Assembly (NCBI GenBank): GCA_012845835.1
Contig: JABAKD010000022.1
Location: 4,909,444-4,973,443 of the forward strand
Source: Undaria pinnatifida
Taxonomy: Eukaryota > Sar > Phaeophyceae > Laminariales > Alariaceae
Direction: 5' to 3'
DNA: 64,000 nt
Below, piece after piece: positions 41,763 to 51,079 of the stretch. Each line of letters begins with the position of its first letter. Position 1 is the stretch's first letter. The notes under the pieces are model-generated. The model worked only from the letters and a program-made list of their open reading frames with translations. It searched no databases and was not told where the DNA came from. Both the position numbers and the translations under genes were made by a program.

Positions 41763-43222
41763 CCCCTCGGTACTTGTTTGCGCCGAATAGGGGGCGCTAT
41801 GTCGGCCACATTCGACAGTAGCGTCTCGGTCAGTAATGAGGTCATGTCATCAACGCTTCCGGCAATAGTACCGGGTATCGGGGAGGCAAGCTTGGCTGCT
41901 ATCGCGTTTTGGAAATTCGTCCGGAGTTGCGGGTCCGCCATTAATCTTGGTAGATCAATAGCTCGCCGGTTTTTGATAACTCCCTCTGGACGATTTGGTG
42001 CGATGCGGCCCAAAGGGCGAATATTTCCGATTAGGAGGTTGTGGTCCGACTCGGCGTTCTCCCTGGGTGGGGTCCGCACAGTGACATTACGTACTAATCG
42101 TCTATCCACTTGCCGTGTCAGTATGTAGTCAAGCCTGTACTGGGCCTTTCCTCGGTTAGGACTCTGAAACGTGTACGACATACCACGAGCAGGTGTAGCA
42201 TAGTACGTGTTGAGGAGGGCGAGTTTGTTATCAGTTGCGTGAATCAATAGTCGCTCTCCGTTGTCGTTCATCTCATCACGTTCGTATGCACCCAATACCT
42301 TGCTGTCGGTCCACCCGATCCCTCTCATGCCTTTACAAACATTTGCGTCCATCAGGACAAGGAGGTGGTCCCTACTGGGTACGCCCTTGACCACCTCGTC
42401 AATTGAACTCCAAAAGTAATCATTTTCGCTGGTGCTCTTGTCGAGATTGGGACCATAGCCTACAATGAAAGACACCCCGTTAGGTTTCCCTTTCAGTTGG
42501 ATACGAACCTTCATCAATCTAGCACCGATGCACTCAACCGCGACTTCCCTCTTATCTATCCCTGCCACGATAGACTCCCTAACAGCTAACCCTACCCCGT
42601 GGTTCCCCTTCTTTTCGTGCTTTCCTCCGTCTGCTCCTGAGCAAAACACAACATACCCCGCCGCCGTAAAAGCACTTTGTCCATTGCGCCTCACCTCCTG
42701 CAACCCTATGATATCACAACCTGCGTCCTCGCAAGTCTTCAGTATCACCTCGGCGTGGCCTGTGCCGTTCGTGCCCTTGAAAGCAAGTGTGCGAACGTTG
42801 TACGTACTCACGACGAGTTCCCCTGCTCTCGACCTAGCCCTTGCGTATGTGCAAATTTTATGAGCAGCCCTTCGAATTCTCCTGCGTCTCCTCCTCTTCT
42901 TCCGAGCATCCCATTTCCTCCCTTCTACCCTTCGTTTTTCCCAGACAGAGTGTTTCCCCCTCTCCGTCTCCCTTCGCCCAGCCCGGTTCTTGCCTAAGTG
43001 CCAACGTGAATGGGGCAGCAGTCCCGACACGCCACGTCCATCTCCTTCCCGACTTTGGTGCTTACTCGCGTGGGTTCGATCCTCTATTCTATGTTCGATG
43101 CGAACACCACGCTTCCCGCGGCGATGATGCGACACTGCGTCCGTAGACAAGGCTGCTGCGTTAACAAATTCTGCGAGGAAATTTCTTGCCTTGTCGCTGG
43201 CTGTCACCGCCGGCCCGGCCAT
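41714..43222 (-). CDS. LINE apurinic-type endonuclease domain
   Basis: This open stretch of 502 residues has a basic N-terminal region of about 140 residues, rich in Arg and Lys, which is probably nucleic-acid binding. The exonuclease-endonuclease-phosphatase fold follows: Asn in STYNVRTL, Glu in IGLQEVRRNG, Asp/Asn in LMDANVCKG, Asp in YRLDYIL and the Asp-His pair in ESDHNLL. All expected catalytic positions are present. Its known role is nicking target DNA to start target-primed reverse transcription. The frame ends at a TAA in TGGTAAAAAAGGG, where a shift at the A-run would continue into the RT part, so it was probably the N-terminal half of a single ORF2. Confidence 0.9.
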   Translation of the reverse strand: MAGPAVTASDKARNFLAEFVNAAALSTDAVSHHRRGKRGVRIEHRIEDRTHASKHQSREGDGRGVSGLLPHSRWHLGKNRAGRRETERGKHSVWEKRRVEGRKWDARKKRRRRRRIRRAAHKICTYARARSRAGELVVSTYNVRTLAFKGTNGTGHAEVILKTCEDAGCDIIGLQEVRRNGQSAFTAAGYVVFCSGADGGKHEKKGNHGVGLAVRESIVAGIDKREVAVECIGARLMKVRIQLKGKPNGVSFIVGYGPNLDKSTSENDYFWSSIDEVVKGVPSRDHLLVLMDANVCKGMRGIGWTDSKVLGAYERDEMNDNGERLLIHATDNKLALLNTYYATPARGMSYTFQSPNRGKAQYRLDYILTRQVDRRLVRNVTVRTPPRENAESDHNLLIGNIRPLGRIAPNRPEGVIKNRRAIDLPRLMADPQLRTNFQNAIAAKLASPIPGTIAGSVDDMTSLLTETLLSNVADIAPPIRRKQVPRGWCATEETKAELNARW

Positions 43223-43384
43223 ACCCGAGCGCTAGTTCAACGCACGAGTACGGTCGACGCCACACACCTCCTCAGGGGCTCTGGCACGTTTTTGGGGAAG
43301 CCTCAGGCCCGAGCACCACCCCGGCCGGGGAGCAGCCGAGGGGACGAGTCATCTAAGGAGGTAGGGGGCGTCGGCGGGCAGGAC

Positions 43385-43605
43385 TAAAAGTGCTATAAAC
43401 CAGGCACATCGTAGGCTGACTCCCGATTTTCATTTTGTATATGTTTCTGGCGGAGGCATGAATTACGCCAGCTGTGATATATGCGTGTACCACCTTTGGT
43501 TTGTTTGTGTTTTTTCCCTGGGGTATTCCTCAGCTCCAGAGTGACTGGAGCCTGTCCTGTGACCACGGACTTGATTAGGCGAGTTATTGTGAGAACAACA
43601 AACAA
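43385..43605 (-). repeat. Dispersed repeat family B, minus copy
   Basis: This is the reverse complement of 1690-1965: GGAGGCATGAATTACGCCAG, then CTCCAGAGTGACTGGAG, then a short AAC-rich end. It lies at the 5' side of the LINE. Confidence 0.65.
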
Positions 43606-44199
43606 CCTAGGTCGTGACATGAAAAAGGCAGCTACAACAGCTAGCAGATTTCGTTTTGTCACAGGCGCGGACGGCCTGTGATATGTACGTACGTAGCAAC
43701 ATGCTACAGCAACAGCACGAAGTGCCCGACCAGACCGGTCTATTAAAGTGCAGGTCAGCAGGTCAGAGCCCAAGAAAAGAAGGCACACCAAGTACCGAAA
43801 TTCGCGAGCGACAACCGACAGATTTTCAAAAAAAAAATCAAAGTGCCGGTTGAGACCTCAGACCAATTGACGAGTGATTAGCGACAGAGCCAAATAGCTC
43901 ATAAACTTGAATTTGGATTTAGTTGGGAAGGGGATGACATAACCAGGGGATTTATGGATTGTTTCGATTTTTGACTGCAGCACCCAAAGATTATCGTCAC
44001 TGGGAACAGACCCTCCCCGGTGAGGCCCGGGCCGGGGAGACCATGGTTTTCGCGCATGATTTTCGAGCTCGGGGATTTTCACTTGTTATTAGTATGGCGG
44101 GGGACGTTCCCATCATGTGTGTTTTCCCATGTGTTCCCCGAAGGGCCCCAGTCGTAGCGCGTTGGTTCCCCAGTTGTTGTTGCTGTTGGCTCACATTAA
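43606..44199. other. Non-coding
   Basis: I see no gene. Short frames only. One part near 44100-44220 resembles sequence typical of the neighbouring TIR element's flank. Confidence 0.35.
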
Positions 44200-45705
44200 G
44201 GGGCCGAATTAACGAGGAACTTGCCAAATCAAATTTGTTTTTTTTTTTAATTTCATGAAAAATTCACGAAAAAACCAACTTTGGTTCTTATCAAAGAATG
44301 GCGCAGTGCGTTCTAGAAGATGAAAAAAAATCAAGAAACACAAATGGGTCAACGAACACCCGTGGGCAACGACCGAGGCGAGCGATGGCTCGCGTCCTCC
44401 CCGGAGCGCCGCGGCTAGCGGCAGATTGTTTTTGCCGGCAGCGGCTTGGAGGCTATGGCTCTAGGCGTCTCTTGGATGGGCTGGCGCCACCCCGCCGCCC
44501 GACACGGGCAGTAGCGACGGGGATATAGCGGTCGAACTTCTGAGCGAAGTCATCATGTGGTAGTTGGTCGTGTAACTTTCGAGGTGCAGGGCGACGAAAC
44601 ACTGGGTTTGCGGCGGTCTCGGTTGTTTTCGAAGCGTCGTAGGCGGTCTACGCTGTGCTAAGGACCTTCGGAGGCCGCGCTGCGGCTGCTCCGGTGGTCC
44701 TACCTCTCACAATGGTGGCTTCTCGCCTCTCAATCAGCCAACGACATGGCACCAATTCGCGTGGCCGGCTGTGGTTACACAAAACAAGCCATGTCGAGGT
44801 GGACCAACTCCCCAAATTGAATTTCGATTTTCGACTAAATTCGACCGAGAAAGTCTTTTTTTACTTCTTTGTTGAATTTGATTTTTCGTAAGGGCCCGAA
44901 TTAACGAGGAACTTGCCAAATCGAATTTCGATTTTTTTTTTTGAAATTCATGAAAAATTCACGAAAAATTGAACTTTGGTTCTTGTCAAGGAACGGCGCA
45001 GTGCGTTCTAGGAAATAAAAAAATTCAAAAAACGCAAAAGGGTCAACGAACACCCGTGGGCAACGACCGAGGCGAGCGATGGCTCGCGTCCTCCCCGGAG
45101 CGCCGCGGCTAGCCGCAAATTCTTTTGGACAGCAGCGGCTTGGAGGCTATGGCTCTAGGTGTCTCTTGGATGGGCTGGCGCCACCCCGCCGCCCGACACG
45201 GGCAGCAGCGACGGGGATATAGCGGTCGAACTTCTGAGCGAAGTCATCATGTGGTAGTTGGTCGTGTAACTTTCGAGGTGCAGGGCGACGAAAAACTGGG
45301 TTTGCGGCGGTCTCGGTTGTTTTCGAAGCGTCGCAGGCGGTCTAGGCTGTGCTAAGGACCTTCGGAGGCCGCGCTGCGGCTGCTCCGGTGGTCCTACCTC
45401 TCGCAATGTTGGCTTCTCGCCTCTCAATCAGCCGACGACATGGCACCAATTCGCGTGGCCGGCTTCGGTTACACAGAACAAGCCATGTCGAGGTGGACAA
45501 ACTCCCTAAATTCAATTTCGATTTTCGACAAAATTCGACCGAGAAAGTCTTTTTTTACTTCTTTGTTGAATTTGATTTTTCGTAATAATTCTGAGACTGC
45601 CTTCTTGGTGATTCATTTATTGACCAATCAGATGCAAATTAAATTCAATTCTATAAAAAAATCGAAATTCGATTTGGCAAGTTCCTCGTTAACCTGGGCC
45701 CTAAA
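44200..45705. mobile_element. TIR element made of two tandem copies of about 690 bp
   Basis: Copies at 44200-44891 and 44892-45587 share most of their length (GGCGCAGTGCGTTCTAG, CACCCGTGGGCAACGACCG, AAGTCATCATGTGGTAG). The left end GGGGCCGAATTAACGAGG reappears inverted at 45650-45705 (CTCGTTAACCTGGGCCC), giving terminal inverted repeats of about 50 bp. TAA flanks the left end, the inner junction and the right end, which would fit a 3-bp TAA duplication as in PIF/Harbinger-type MITEs. No transposase is encoded, so the element is non-autonomous. The class assignment is inference. Confidence 0.5.
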
Positions 45706-45724
45706 CTCTTTCTTGTCAAAATTC

Positions 45725-47090
45725 TAGAGTCCATGCTCACACAAAGGTGTTGGAGCCCTAGGAAGATCCGAAAAACCAAATGAAATAACGATTCGTCCGG
45801 GAAATACTAGGCTTTTCGGCCTAAAACGCACGACACGAAGAAGGAGCTCACCTAACAAGTCAGCAGACGTAACAATGATGGAGGGTAGTTCTTCCGCTCT
45901 CTCATTGGCCGAGGGCTTTGTGGTGGTCCGTTAGGTGCTAGGTGGGCTCTTTTTCACTGCATGCCCGCGGGTCGTCACTCTGACTGCATGCGGTTCGTAC
46001 GGTGCAGGCAGCCCAGCCGCTGTGGTCTGTAGCCGCGAGTTGGTTAGTTGTGGGAACGGGGGAACTCTACGGTGCAGTTGAGCGGATACCCGCGGCCATG
46101 TGAGTTCAGTTTGCACATTGATTAATTTTACTTGTGCGCCTTCTTCGAGCTCTAAGTTTCCAAAAGCGGCACAGCCGCGTTTCCCGCCCATTTGTGGTTC
46201 GCTTTGGGTCCGGGTTGGGGTCAGGGTTACGGTTGGTTAGGGCTAGAGCTAGGGCTAGGGCTAGGGTTAGAGGGTGGGTTGGGTCAACGCCCGTACCTAT
46301 ATCCGATTCACCTGACAAGTTGACCGCGCGGATCTTTGGGGCGGTGGGCTGTTCACGTTTGCGAGCAAAACGCACTTCCTGGTCGGATAGAGGTATACGG
46401 GCGTAGACCAACCCACCCCCTAACCCTAGCCCTAACCCTAACCCAAACCCTAACCCTGAAACCGGACCCAAAACGGGCCAGAAATGGGCGAAAAACGCGG
46501 CTGCGCCGCTTCTGGAGATTCATTTATTATTCCGATCTGCGGACCGCCACATAGCCCTCGGCCAATGAGAGAGCGTCAAAACTACCCTCCAAGATCCGGG
46601 CGGCACACCACATTGTTAGGCCTGCTGGTGAAAAAAGAGCAATCGAACCAAAAACCACCATACAAATATCAATGATCGCCCCGTCTTCCCGAGTTATCTG
46701 ACAGGTTGCAGCGCAGCTACGATGCCCGCGCCTGAAAATTGAAAATTGCGGGGGGTCGCTCCCCATGAAGGGTATACAACTCTACGACCAACTCTACAAA
46801 AACCAGTGACGTGAGTAACATGTTGTGCTTAGTTACTACTGTGCCACGTAAAATAAAAACGAAAAAAAGAGACGATTGCTGCTCTCGTGATGATGGTGTG
46901 CGTGCGGGTCGTGGGTCTCCGTGTGCCATCCTCCTGCTTGCTGCTGTGTGTGGTTCTCCATGGCCGCCTCATCGCCTTAGCTTACCCGGCCCGCTCCTTC
47001 GCATTTGCTCTCGTTGACACTCAATTCCAATCGGTTCCCCTTCCCCCCCGTCCCACTCCTCGCAGCTTGTGGTGTTGATCTGAAAAAAAA
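45725..47090 (+). repeat. Dispersed repeat family C, copy 3, rearranged
   Basis: The left part (45725-45850) reads in plus orientation. The middle part (45950-46150) reads in minus orientation. The right part (46620-47090) is again plus and includes GCGGGGGGTCGCTCCCC and CCATGGCCGCCTCATCG. Between the middle and right parts lies the foldback element 46160-46515. Blocks at 45868-45935 and 46545-46600 are inverted copies of each other (CTCTCATTGGCCGAGGGC). Confidence 0.6.
46160..46515. mobile_element. Foldback element with telomere-like inverted arms
   Basis: The left arm (46160-46310) and right arm (46381-46515) are inverted copies. Both carry an outer AAGCGGC(A/G)CAGCCGCG, then TTTGGGTCCGG, then TTAGGG-like repeats, then ACGCCCGTA. 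The right arm holds (CCCTAA)-type units at 46417-46457; the left arm holds GGGTTAGGG and GGGCTAGGG units at about 46216-46280. A 70-bp unpaired centre remains. It has no coding capacity. Confidence 0.75.
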
Positions 47091-47109
47091 ACTCGTTCAG
47101 GGAGATAGC

Positions 47110-47460
47110 AGTTCTCACTCTCACTCACATTCTCACATTAACTCGCATAATCAAGTCCGTGGTCACAGGACAGGCTCCAGTCACTCTGGAGCTGAGGAAT
47201 ACCCCAGGGAAAAAACACAAACAAACAAAAGGTGGTACCAAGTACACCAATATATCACAGCTGACGCAATTCATGCCTCCACCAGAAACATATAAAAGTG
47301 AAATCGGGGTCAGCCTACGATGTGCCCGTCCATACTAGCGCATACGTCTCACAACTCTCGCGCCTGGAAAACCGATTATACCGCTTGCCACCCAAGAAAG
47401 ACTACCACGTATATATTGCAAGTAGTACCTATCACTACGCATACGCACGACAGACGAAAG
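47110..47460 (+). repeat. Dispersed repeat family B, longest plus copy
   Basis: It runs from TCACATTAACTCGCATAATC to the ACGCATACGCACGACAG end and is collinear with the reverse complement of 59815-60150. It has no coding capacity. Confidence 0.65.
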
Positions 47461-47640
47461 TCAACCGGGAAAAAAGAAACAAAGGAAAGAAAAGAAGAAA
47501 AAGGAAAGAAAAGAAGACAAGGAAGCGAAAAACGAAAAAGGCAACTTTTTTACAGGAAAGTAAAAGAAAAGACCAGAAACGCAAGAAAAGACAAGACAAA
47601 CAAGAAGAGGAAGCGAAAAAAAAGGAAGAGAAAAAAAATG
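47461..47640. repeat. A/G-rich (polypurine) stretch
   Basis: Mostly AAG/AGA words follow the family B end. The same purine-rich ending, much shorter, follows the fragment at 3340-3400, so it may be the tail of family B. Confidence 0.6.
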
Positions 47641-48228
47641 TCATACTATCAGACCCTAGGAACTGACTAAAGACGGCATTGGGCTCATAAAGGGTAGTAA
47701 CCACCTACCAGCCCAGGTACGTGTGTCGTCGTTTCGAGGCACATCATCTCCGTTTTTCCCTTTTTTTGTGGCTAATTTGATTTTATGTTGTTGTGTCCGT
47801 TATGAATAGTAAACCGGGTACTAGGGCTCCTATCCGCGGGTGGCTAAAGCCGCCCGCTACGCTCGCGCAAGGAAGAATGCAACTAGAGCATGAAAAGGGG
47901 GCAGAAAAAAGAGGCCAATGATTTGGTGCGAACAGCGAATTGATAACGCCAAGAGCTGCTTGTGCAGAGCAAATAGCCCTGTGCTGTGCTGCGCTGTGTG
48001 CTTGTTGGCGGTGTTACGTTCTGATCAGCAGTACGGGTGTAATTTGCGTGGGGGGGAAAACATGGGGACCGAGAGAGATCAAATAAATGAAGAAAAAACA
48101 AAAAGAAGAGCACACAACACGTATTATTATACCTGGTATTACCGTGTTACTGCTGGATGTTCGAAAGAAAGCACAGCGCAGCACGACACAGCACCGCAGC
48201 GCAGGGCTAGGCACGGCACGGCACCGCA
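47641..48228. other. Non-coding
   Basis: I see no gene. Near 48165-48230 there are many overlapping GCAGCGCA/GGCACGGCAC words, somewhat like 60415-60560. Confidence 0.35.
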
Positions 48229-48308
48229 TGTTGGTTCTATTGAACTACCCACTGACCCACGTAGTCACGTGACTGCGTGGGCCAGTGGGTAGTTCCATAT
48301 AACCAACA
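48229..48308. repeat. Near-perfect palindrome of two tRNA A-box halves
   Basis: The core 48242-48295 is 54 bp, with GAACTACCCACTG facing CAGTGGGTAGTTC and only two mismatched pairs. Weaker pairing extends to GTTGGTT/AACCAAC on the outside. CAGTGGGTAG resembles a tRNA A box and matches family S3, so this looks like two S3 heads fused head to head. Confidence 0.7.
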
Positions 48309-48468
48309 AAATATATGTTTGGGAGTCCGCCAATTGACTCTCACCGACTTCGTAACTGAATTCTCCGGGGCTCTCTCCCCTCGACACGCACTGCCGTAGT
48401 ACTTAGGGGCAAACTATCATAACCATTCACGTCTCCAGCGCGCACGCTCGCAAATACGTTATTTCCTT

Positions 48469-49581
48469 ATTTTTGATTTTCCCGGAAAAAAGCGGAAATA
48501 TGAAGTCGACTTGATGGCCGAAAAGGCACACCTCTTCCACGACCACCGTGCACTAGAACTCATACTGAGCACATCGGAAGCCCAATCGCACAAGGGCATC
48601 AAACGGAGCGTCCGGGGTTTTGACGACGCCGTTTGGGAGCGGGAACGCGAAAACGCCGTTCTCGCTGGGACTGTTGCCAAGTTTTCGCAGAATCCGGGGA
48701 CAAAACACCATCTTTTGGGCACTGGCAACAAGATTTTAGCTGAAACAAGCCCTTTTGACCAGGTGTGGGGCATTGGCCTCCGGGCGGACGACCCCGACGC
48801 CCATGAACCCCACTTGTGGCGAGGAAAGAACTTGCTTTGGCAAACTCTTTCTACCGTCCGCGACCTCCTTCGCCACAATGCGGACGGGTTGGCACCCCCC
48901 TCCTCTTCTCCTCGATTCTTGACTTCGTTTGTGTCCGAGGGAATTCATTATATCAACCCCGCACCGCTGACGCGCCTTCAGGTTTCAGCATGTGCTTGCC
49001 TCGGTCCTCCTTCGGAGTGTTCGACCCATTCTTCCGACGCGCTAGCGGACCACAGCCCCGATGTGCTGGCTGTCGCCCCTTGCGCCGCCCCCACCCTCGC
49101 GGACACGCCCTCGCTCCCCGAGCACGGCCCGGGCCTCGTCGGAGGCACGGTTACGCTCGATGACGCCTCTTCTACCACCAAAATCATCGTGCATAGCGGA
49201 ACCACCGCCTTTACAGTTTTTGATTGTGTCGTGCTCCTAGACACTGACTCTTCTCAGACTTTCATCTGCCGTGACGTCTTGGAGAAGATTCTTGTGGGTG
49301 GCGCGGCCGCCGTTAATTGCAAGAAGGGCTCTGCCCCTCGTTCCTGGGGGGGATTCGGCAAATCCGATCCCCTCCGAACTTGGACGAGCGTCCATGTGAG
49401 CGTCCAATCTTCCGCGTTGGCCAGCCGACGAGCTCCCTCGCCGTGTGGGCCTGCGTCGTTCCGCCCTCGGTTATGCAACACGCGGTGCTTCTGGGACGCG
49501 ATAGCTGGATGCGTTTTAACACGTGATCCTACCGCTCTTTCCCTCCCCGCCCCTCTGACCAAAGCGTTTTCGGGGAGCTGA
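48469..49581 (+). CDS. NADAR domain fused to a retropepsin (retroelement polyprotein)
   Basis: The first ATG is 48514, but the frame is open further left and the domain seems to begin at about 48475, so the true start is uncertain. Residues 1-120 match the NADAR (YbiA-like, formerly DUF1768) family: AEKAHLF, a GRxV-like IKRSVRGFD, VAKFSQNP, HHLLGTG, LAETSPFDQVWGIGL, WRGKNLLWQ and VRDLL. NADAR proteins are N-glycosidases; some act on riboflavin intermediates and some remove ADP-ribose from DNA. A Ser/Pro/Ala-rich linker follows. Next is a retroviral-type aspartic protease: VVLLDTDSSQTFI at about residue 243, with DTDS in place of DTGS. The protease leaves this frame near 49400 and its end (HAVLLGRDSWMRF) is in the next frame (49317-49526). 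The N-terminal start of NADAR abuts a tRNA-like repeat and may be truncated. Confidence 0.7.
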   Translation: MFDFPGKKRKYEVDLMAEKAHLFHDHRALELILSTSEAQSHKGIKRSVRGFDDAVWERERENAVLAGTVAKFSQNPGTKHHLLGTGNKILAETSPFDQVWGIGLRADDPDAHEPHLWRGKNLLWQTLSTVRDLLRHNADGLAPPSSSPRFLTSFVSEGIHYINPAPLTRLQVSACACLGPPSECSTHSSDALADHSPDVLAVAPCAAPTLADTPSLPEHGPGLVGGTVTLDDASSTTKIIVHSGTTAFTVFDCVVLLDTDSSQTFICRDVLEKILVGGAAAVNCKKGSAPRSWGGFGKSDPLRTWTSVHVSVQSSALASRRAPSPCGPASFRPRLCNTRCFWDAIAGCVLTRDPTALSLPAPLTKAFSGS

Positions 49582-50555
49582 CGCTAACTCACCATGCCCC
49601 CACGGGTGCATCCGCTTTTGTACCCGACCCTCTCGCCTCTGGCGGAGGTTTCCGCCTCCGTTACGATGGCGCCCATCGCATCACTTTGTCAGACGAGCCT
49701 CAGCTTCTCGCTGTTAAGTTGGTCCGTAGTAACGGCCTACCAGCTCTTCCGGGCCATTATCTCGTCGAAATGCTGCCCCAGCCGGACCTTCTTCTTGCTG
49801 TTTTTTTTTTGCTGTTTCAGGGCGACAGGTCCTCCCCATCAGTGGCGCGACCGACCTTGAGTCCGGCGACGTTCTGGATGCGCGCACCCATTGCCGTTTC
49901 CAGGGTACGAACAGTGCACCAGCCGTCTCCCCGCCCAAGAACGCGCCTGAGGTTGCGACTATTTTGGAACCCTCTCTCGCAGCAGCTGCTGCCACGGCCT
50001 CGCCTTCGCCTACCCTGCTCCAGCGTTTGACTTCCGAAAAACGGGTTTCGTTCCTGCGCGTCTGACACCGTCTGCCGAGGCATCTGCACGACATAACGTT
50101 CGATTTACATAGCCCGTAGTGGACTCCGGCGGCCATCGAGGAACTAGGTGACGTTCTCTGCAAATTTCCGGAAGGTTTTTCCAGCTCCAAAACGGATTTT
50201 GGCTCCTGCTCTCCGACGGCCTTTGAAATTTCTGTACCGGAGGGCAGCGAGCCTGTCACCTTCCGGCCACATCTCATCAACCCGATATTTTGGCCAAAGA
50301 GGTGGACGCCACCCTCAATCAGTACCTCGCTGCAGGTCTGATCAAGCACTCGACTTCACCATACTCGCGCACGTGGTGGTCGTCCTAAACAAATCTGGCG
50401 GTGCTCGGATCACTGTTAACAACAAGAAGCTCAACGACATTAGCAGACTCAGCCAGCTGCCCATCCCGCGCGTGGATCAGGTCTTCTAGTCTTTTGAGGA
50501 ATGATGCCTTTTCTTCGAGGATTTGCACGCGTTCAGTTCGGCCGTGGCGTGAGTA
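49582..50555 (+). pseudogene. Ty3/Gypsy-type RT, N-terminal part, frame-broken
   Basis: After a poorly conserved linker (49582-50080, with a T10 run at 49801), the reading gives a coding stretch with ISVPEGSEPVTFRPH (about 50230). It shifts at ATATTTTGG to AKEVDATLNQYLAAGLIKHS and shifts again to KSGGARITVNNKKLN and LSQLPIPRVDQVF (50480). This is the start of the RT palm. Motifs A to E, RNase H and integrase are absent, cut off near 50555 before the tRNA-like repeats. It follows the NADAR-retropepsin frame in the same orientation, so the whole is one truncated Ty3/Gypsy element. Confidence 0.75.
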
Positions 50556-50703
50556 GTGGAACTAATATAAGAGCTTATCTAGTACAAGCGAGTGACCAAC
50601 GCGGGACCTGCTCAGTAGAGAGACCTGCAAAGGGTGGCCTGTGCCTGTAACAGCCCCTATTAATAGTCTTATAACACTATCCACTGGATCACAGAGGTAC
50701 TGT

Positions 50704-50773
50704 GACTTTGTGGTGCAGTGGATAGGCTGCCCGCTTCTGAGCCCGGTGTGCGTGGGTTCGAATCCCGGTGTCA
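50704..50773 (+). repeat. tRNA-like unit, family S4 copy 1
   Basis: It has an A-box-like TGGTGCAGTGGATAG and a perfect B-box GGTTCGAATCCC. The outer ends pair partly (GAC/GTC), but the anticodon stem does not pair. It is followed by an A-rich tail and CATGAAAAAGCATTGA. I judge it a SINE head and not a working tRNA gene. Confidence 0.6.
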
Positions 50774-50873
50774 TCGAAAAATAAAATAAGCATGAAAAAG
50801 CATTGATAGTAAACTGATAAAAGAAGGAGACATTGAGAAGCGCTGAGAAGAACACCACAGAGTAATTAACTGC

Positions 50874-50945
50874 AACTTTGTGGTCTTCTAGTAGATAGAC
50901 TATCCACTTATGAGTCAGGTAATCGTTGGTTCGAATCCGGCTGTC
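50874..50945 (+). repeat. tRNA-like unit, family S4 copy 2
   Basis: The head AACTTTGTGGTCTTCTAG is followed by a B box GGTTCGAATCCGG. The same A-rich tail and CATGAAAAAAGCATTGA follow, so the two S4 units form a tandem pair with a period of about 170 bp. Confidence 0.6.
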
Positions 50946-51079
50946 ATCGGGAAAAAAAAAATGATCCTCATGAAAAAAGCATTGATTCAGCCGTCCGAAG
51001 AGGAGAATGTCTTAAAATTAGTGTGGAAAATGGAGGCCTCTCAGGGCCTCTCGGGAAATCGATATTTGTAAGTAGTGTT

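Larger units (their letters stand above)
39594..43222 (-). mobile_element. LINE (non-LTR retrotransposon), decayed
   Basis: On the minus strand an APE-type endonuclease (43222-41714) is followed by RT (41760-40430) and a long C-terminal region (40422-39590), then directly by the G-rich tract. Several frame breaks and stops separate the parts, so this copy cannot encode a single working ORF2. No target-site duplication was found. The 5' side abuts a family B repeat at about 43385. Confidence 0.85.

Noticed and set aside
40226-43150. Long plus-strand frames opposite the LINE
   Set aside because: They are antisense to clear endonuclease and RT motifs on the minus strand.
46216-46457. A true chromosome end or simple telomere fusion
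   Set aside because: Unique inverted sequence lies on both sides of the telomere-like units, and ordinary repeats continue on either side.
50704-50773. A functional tRNA gene
   Set aside because: The B box is perfect but the D and anticodon stems do not pair, and an A-rich SINE-like tail and a second copy follow.
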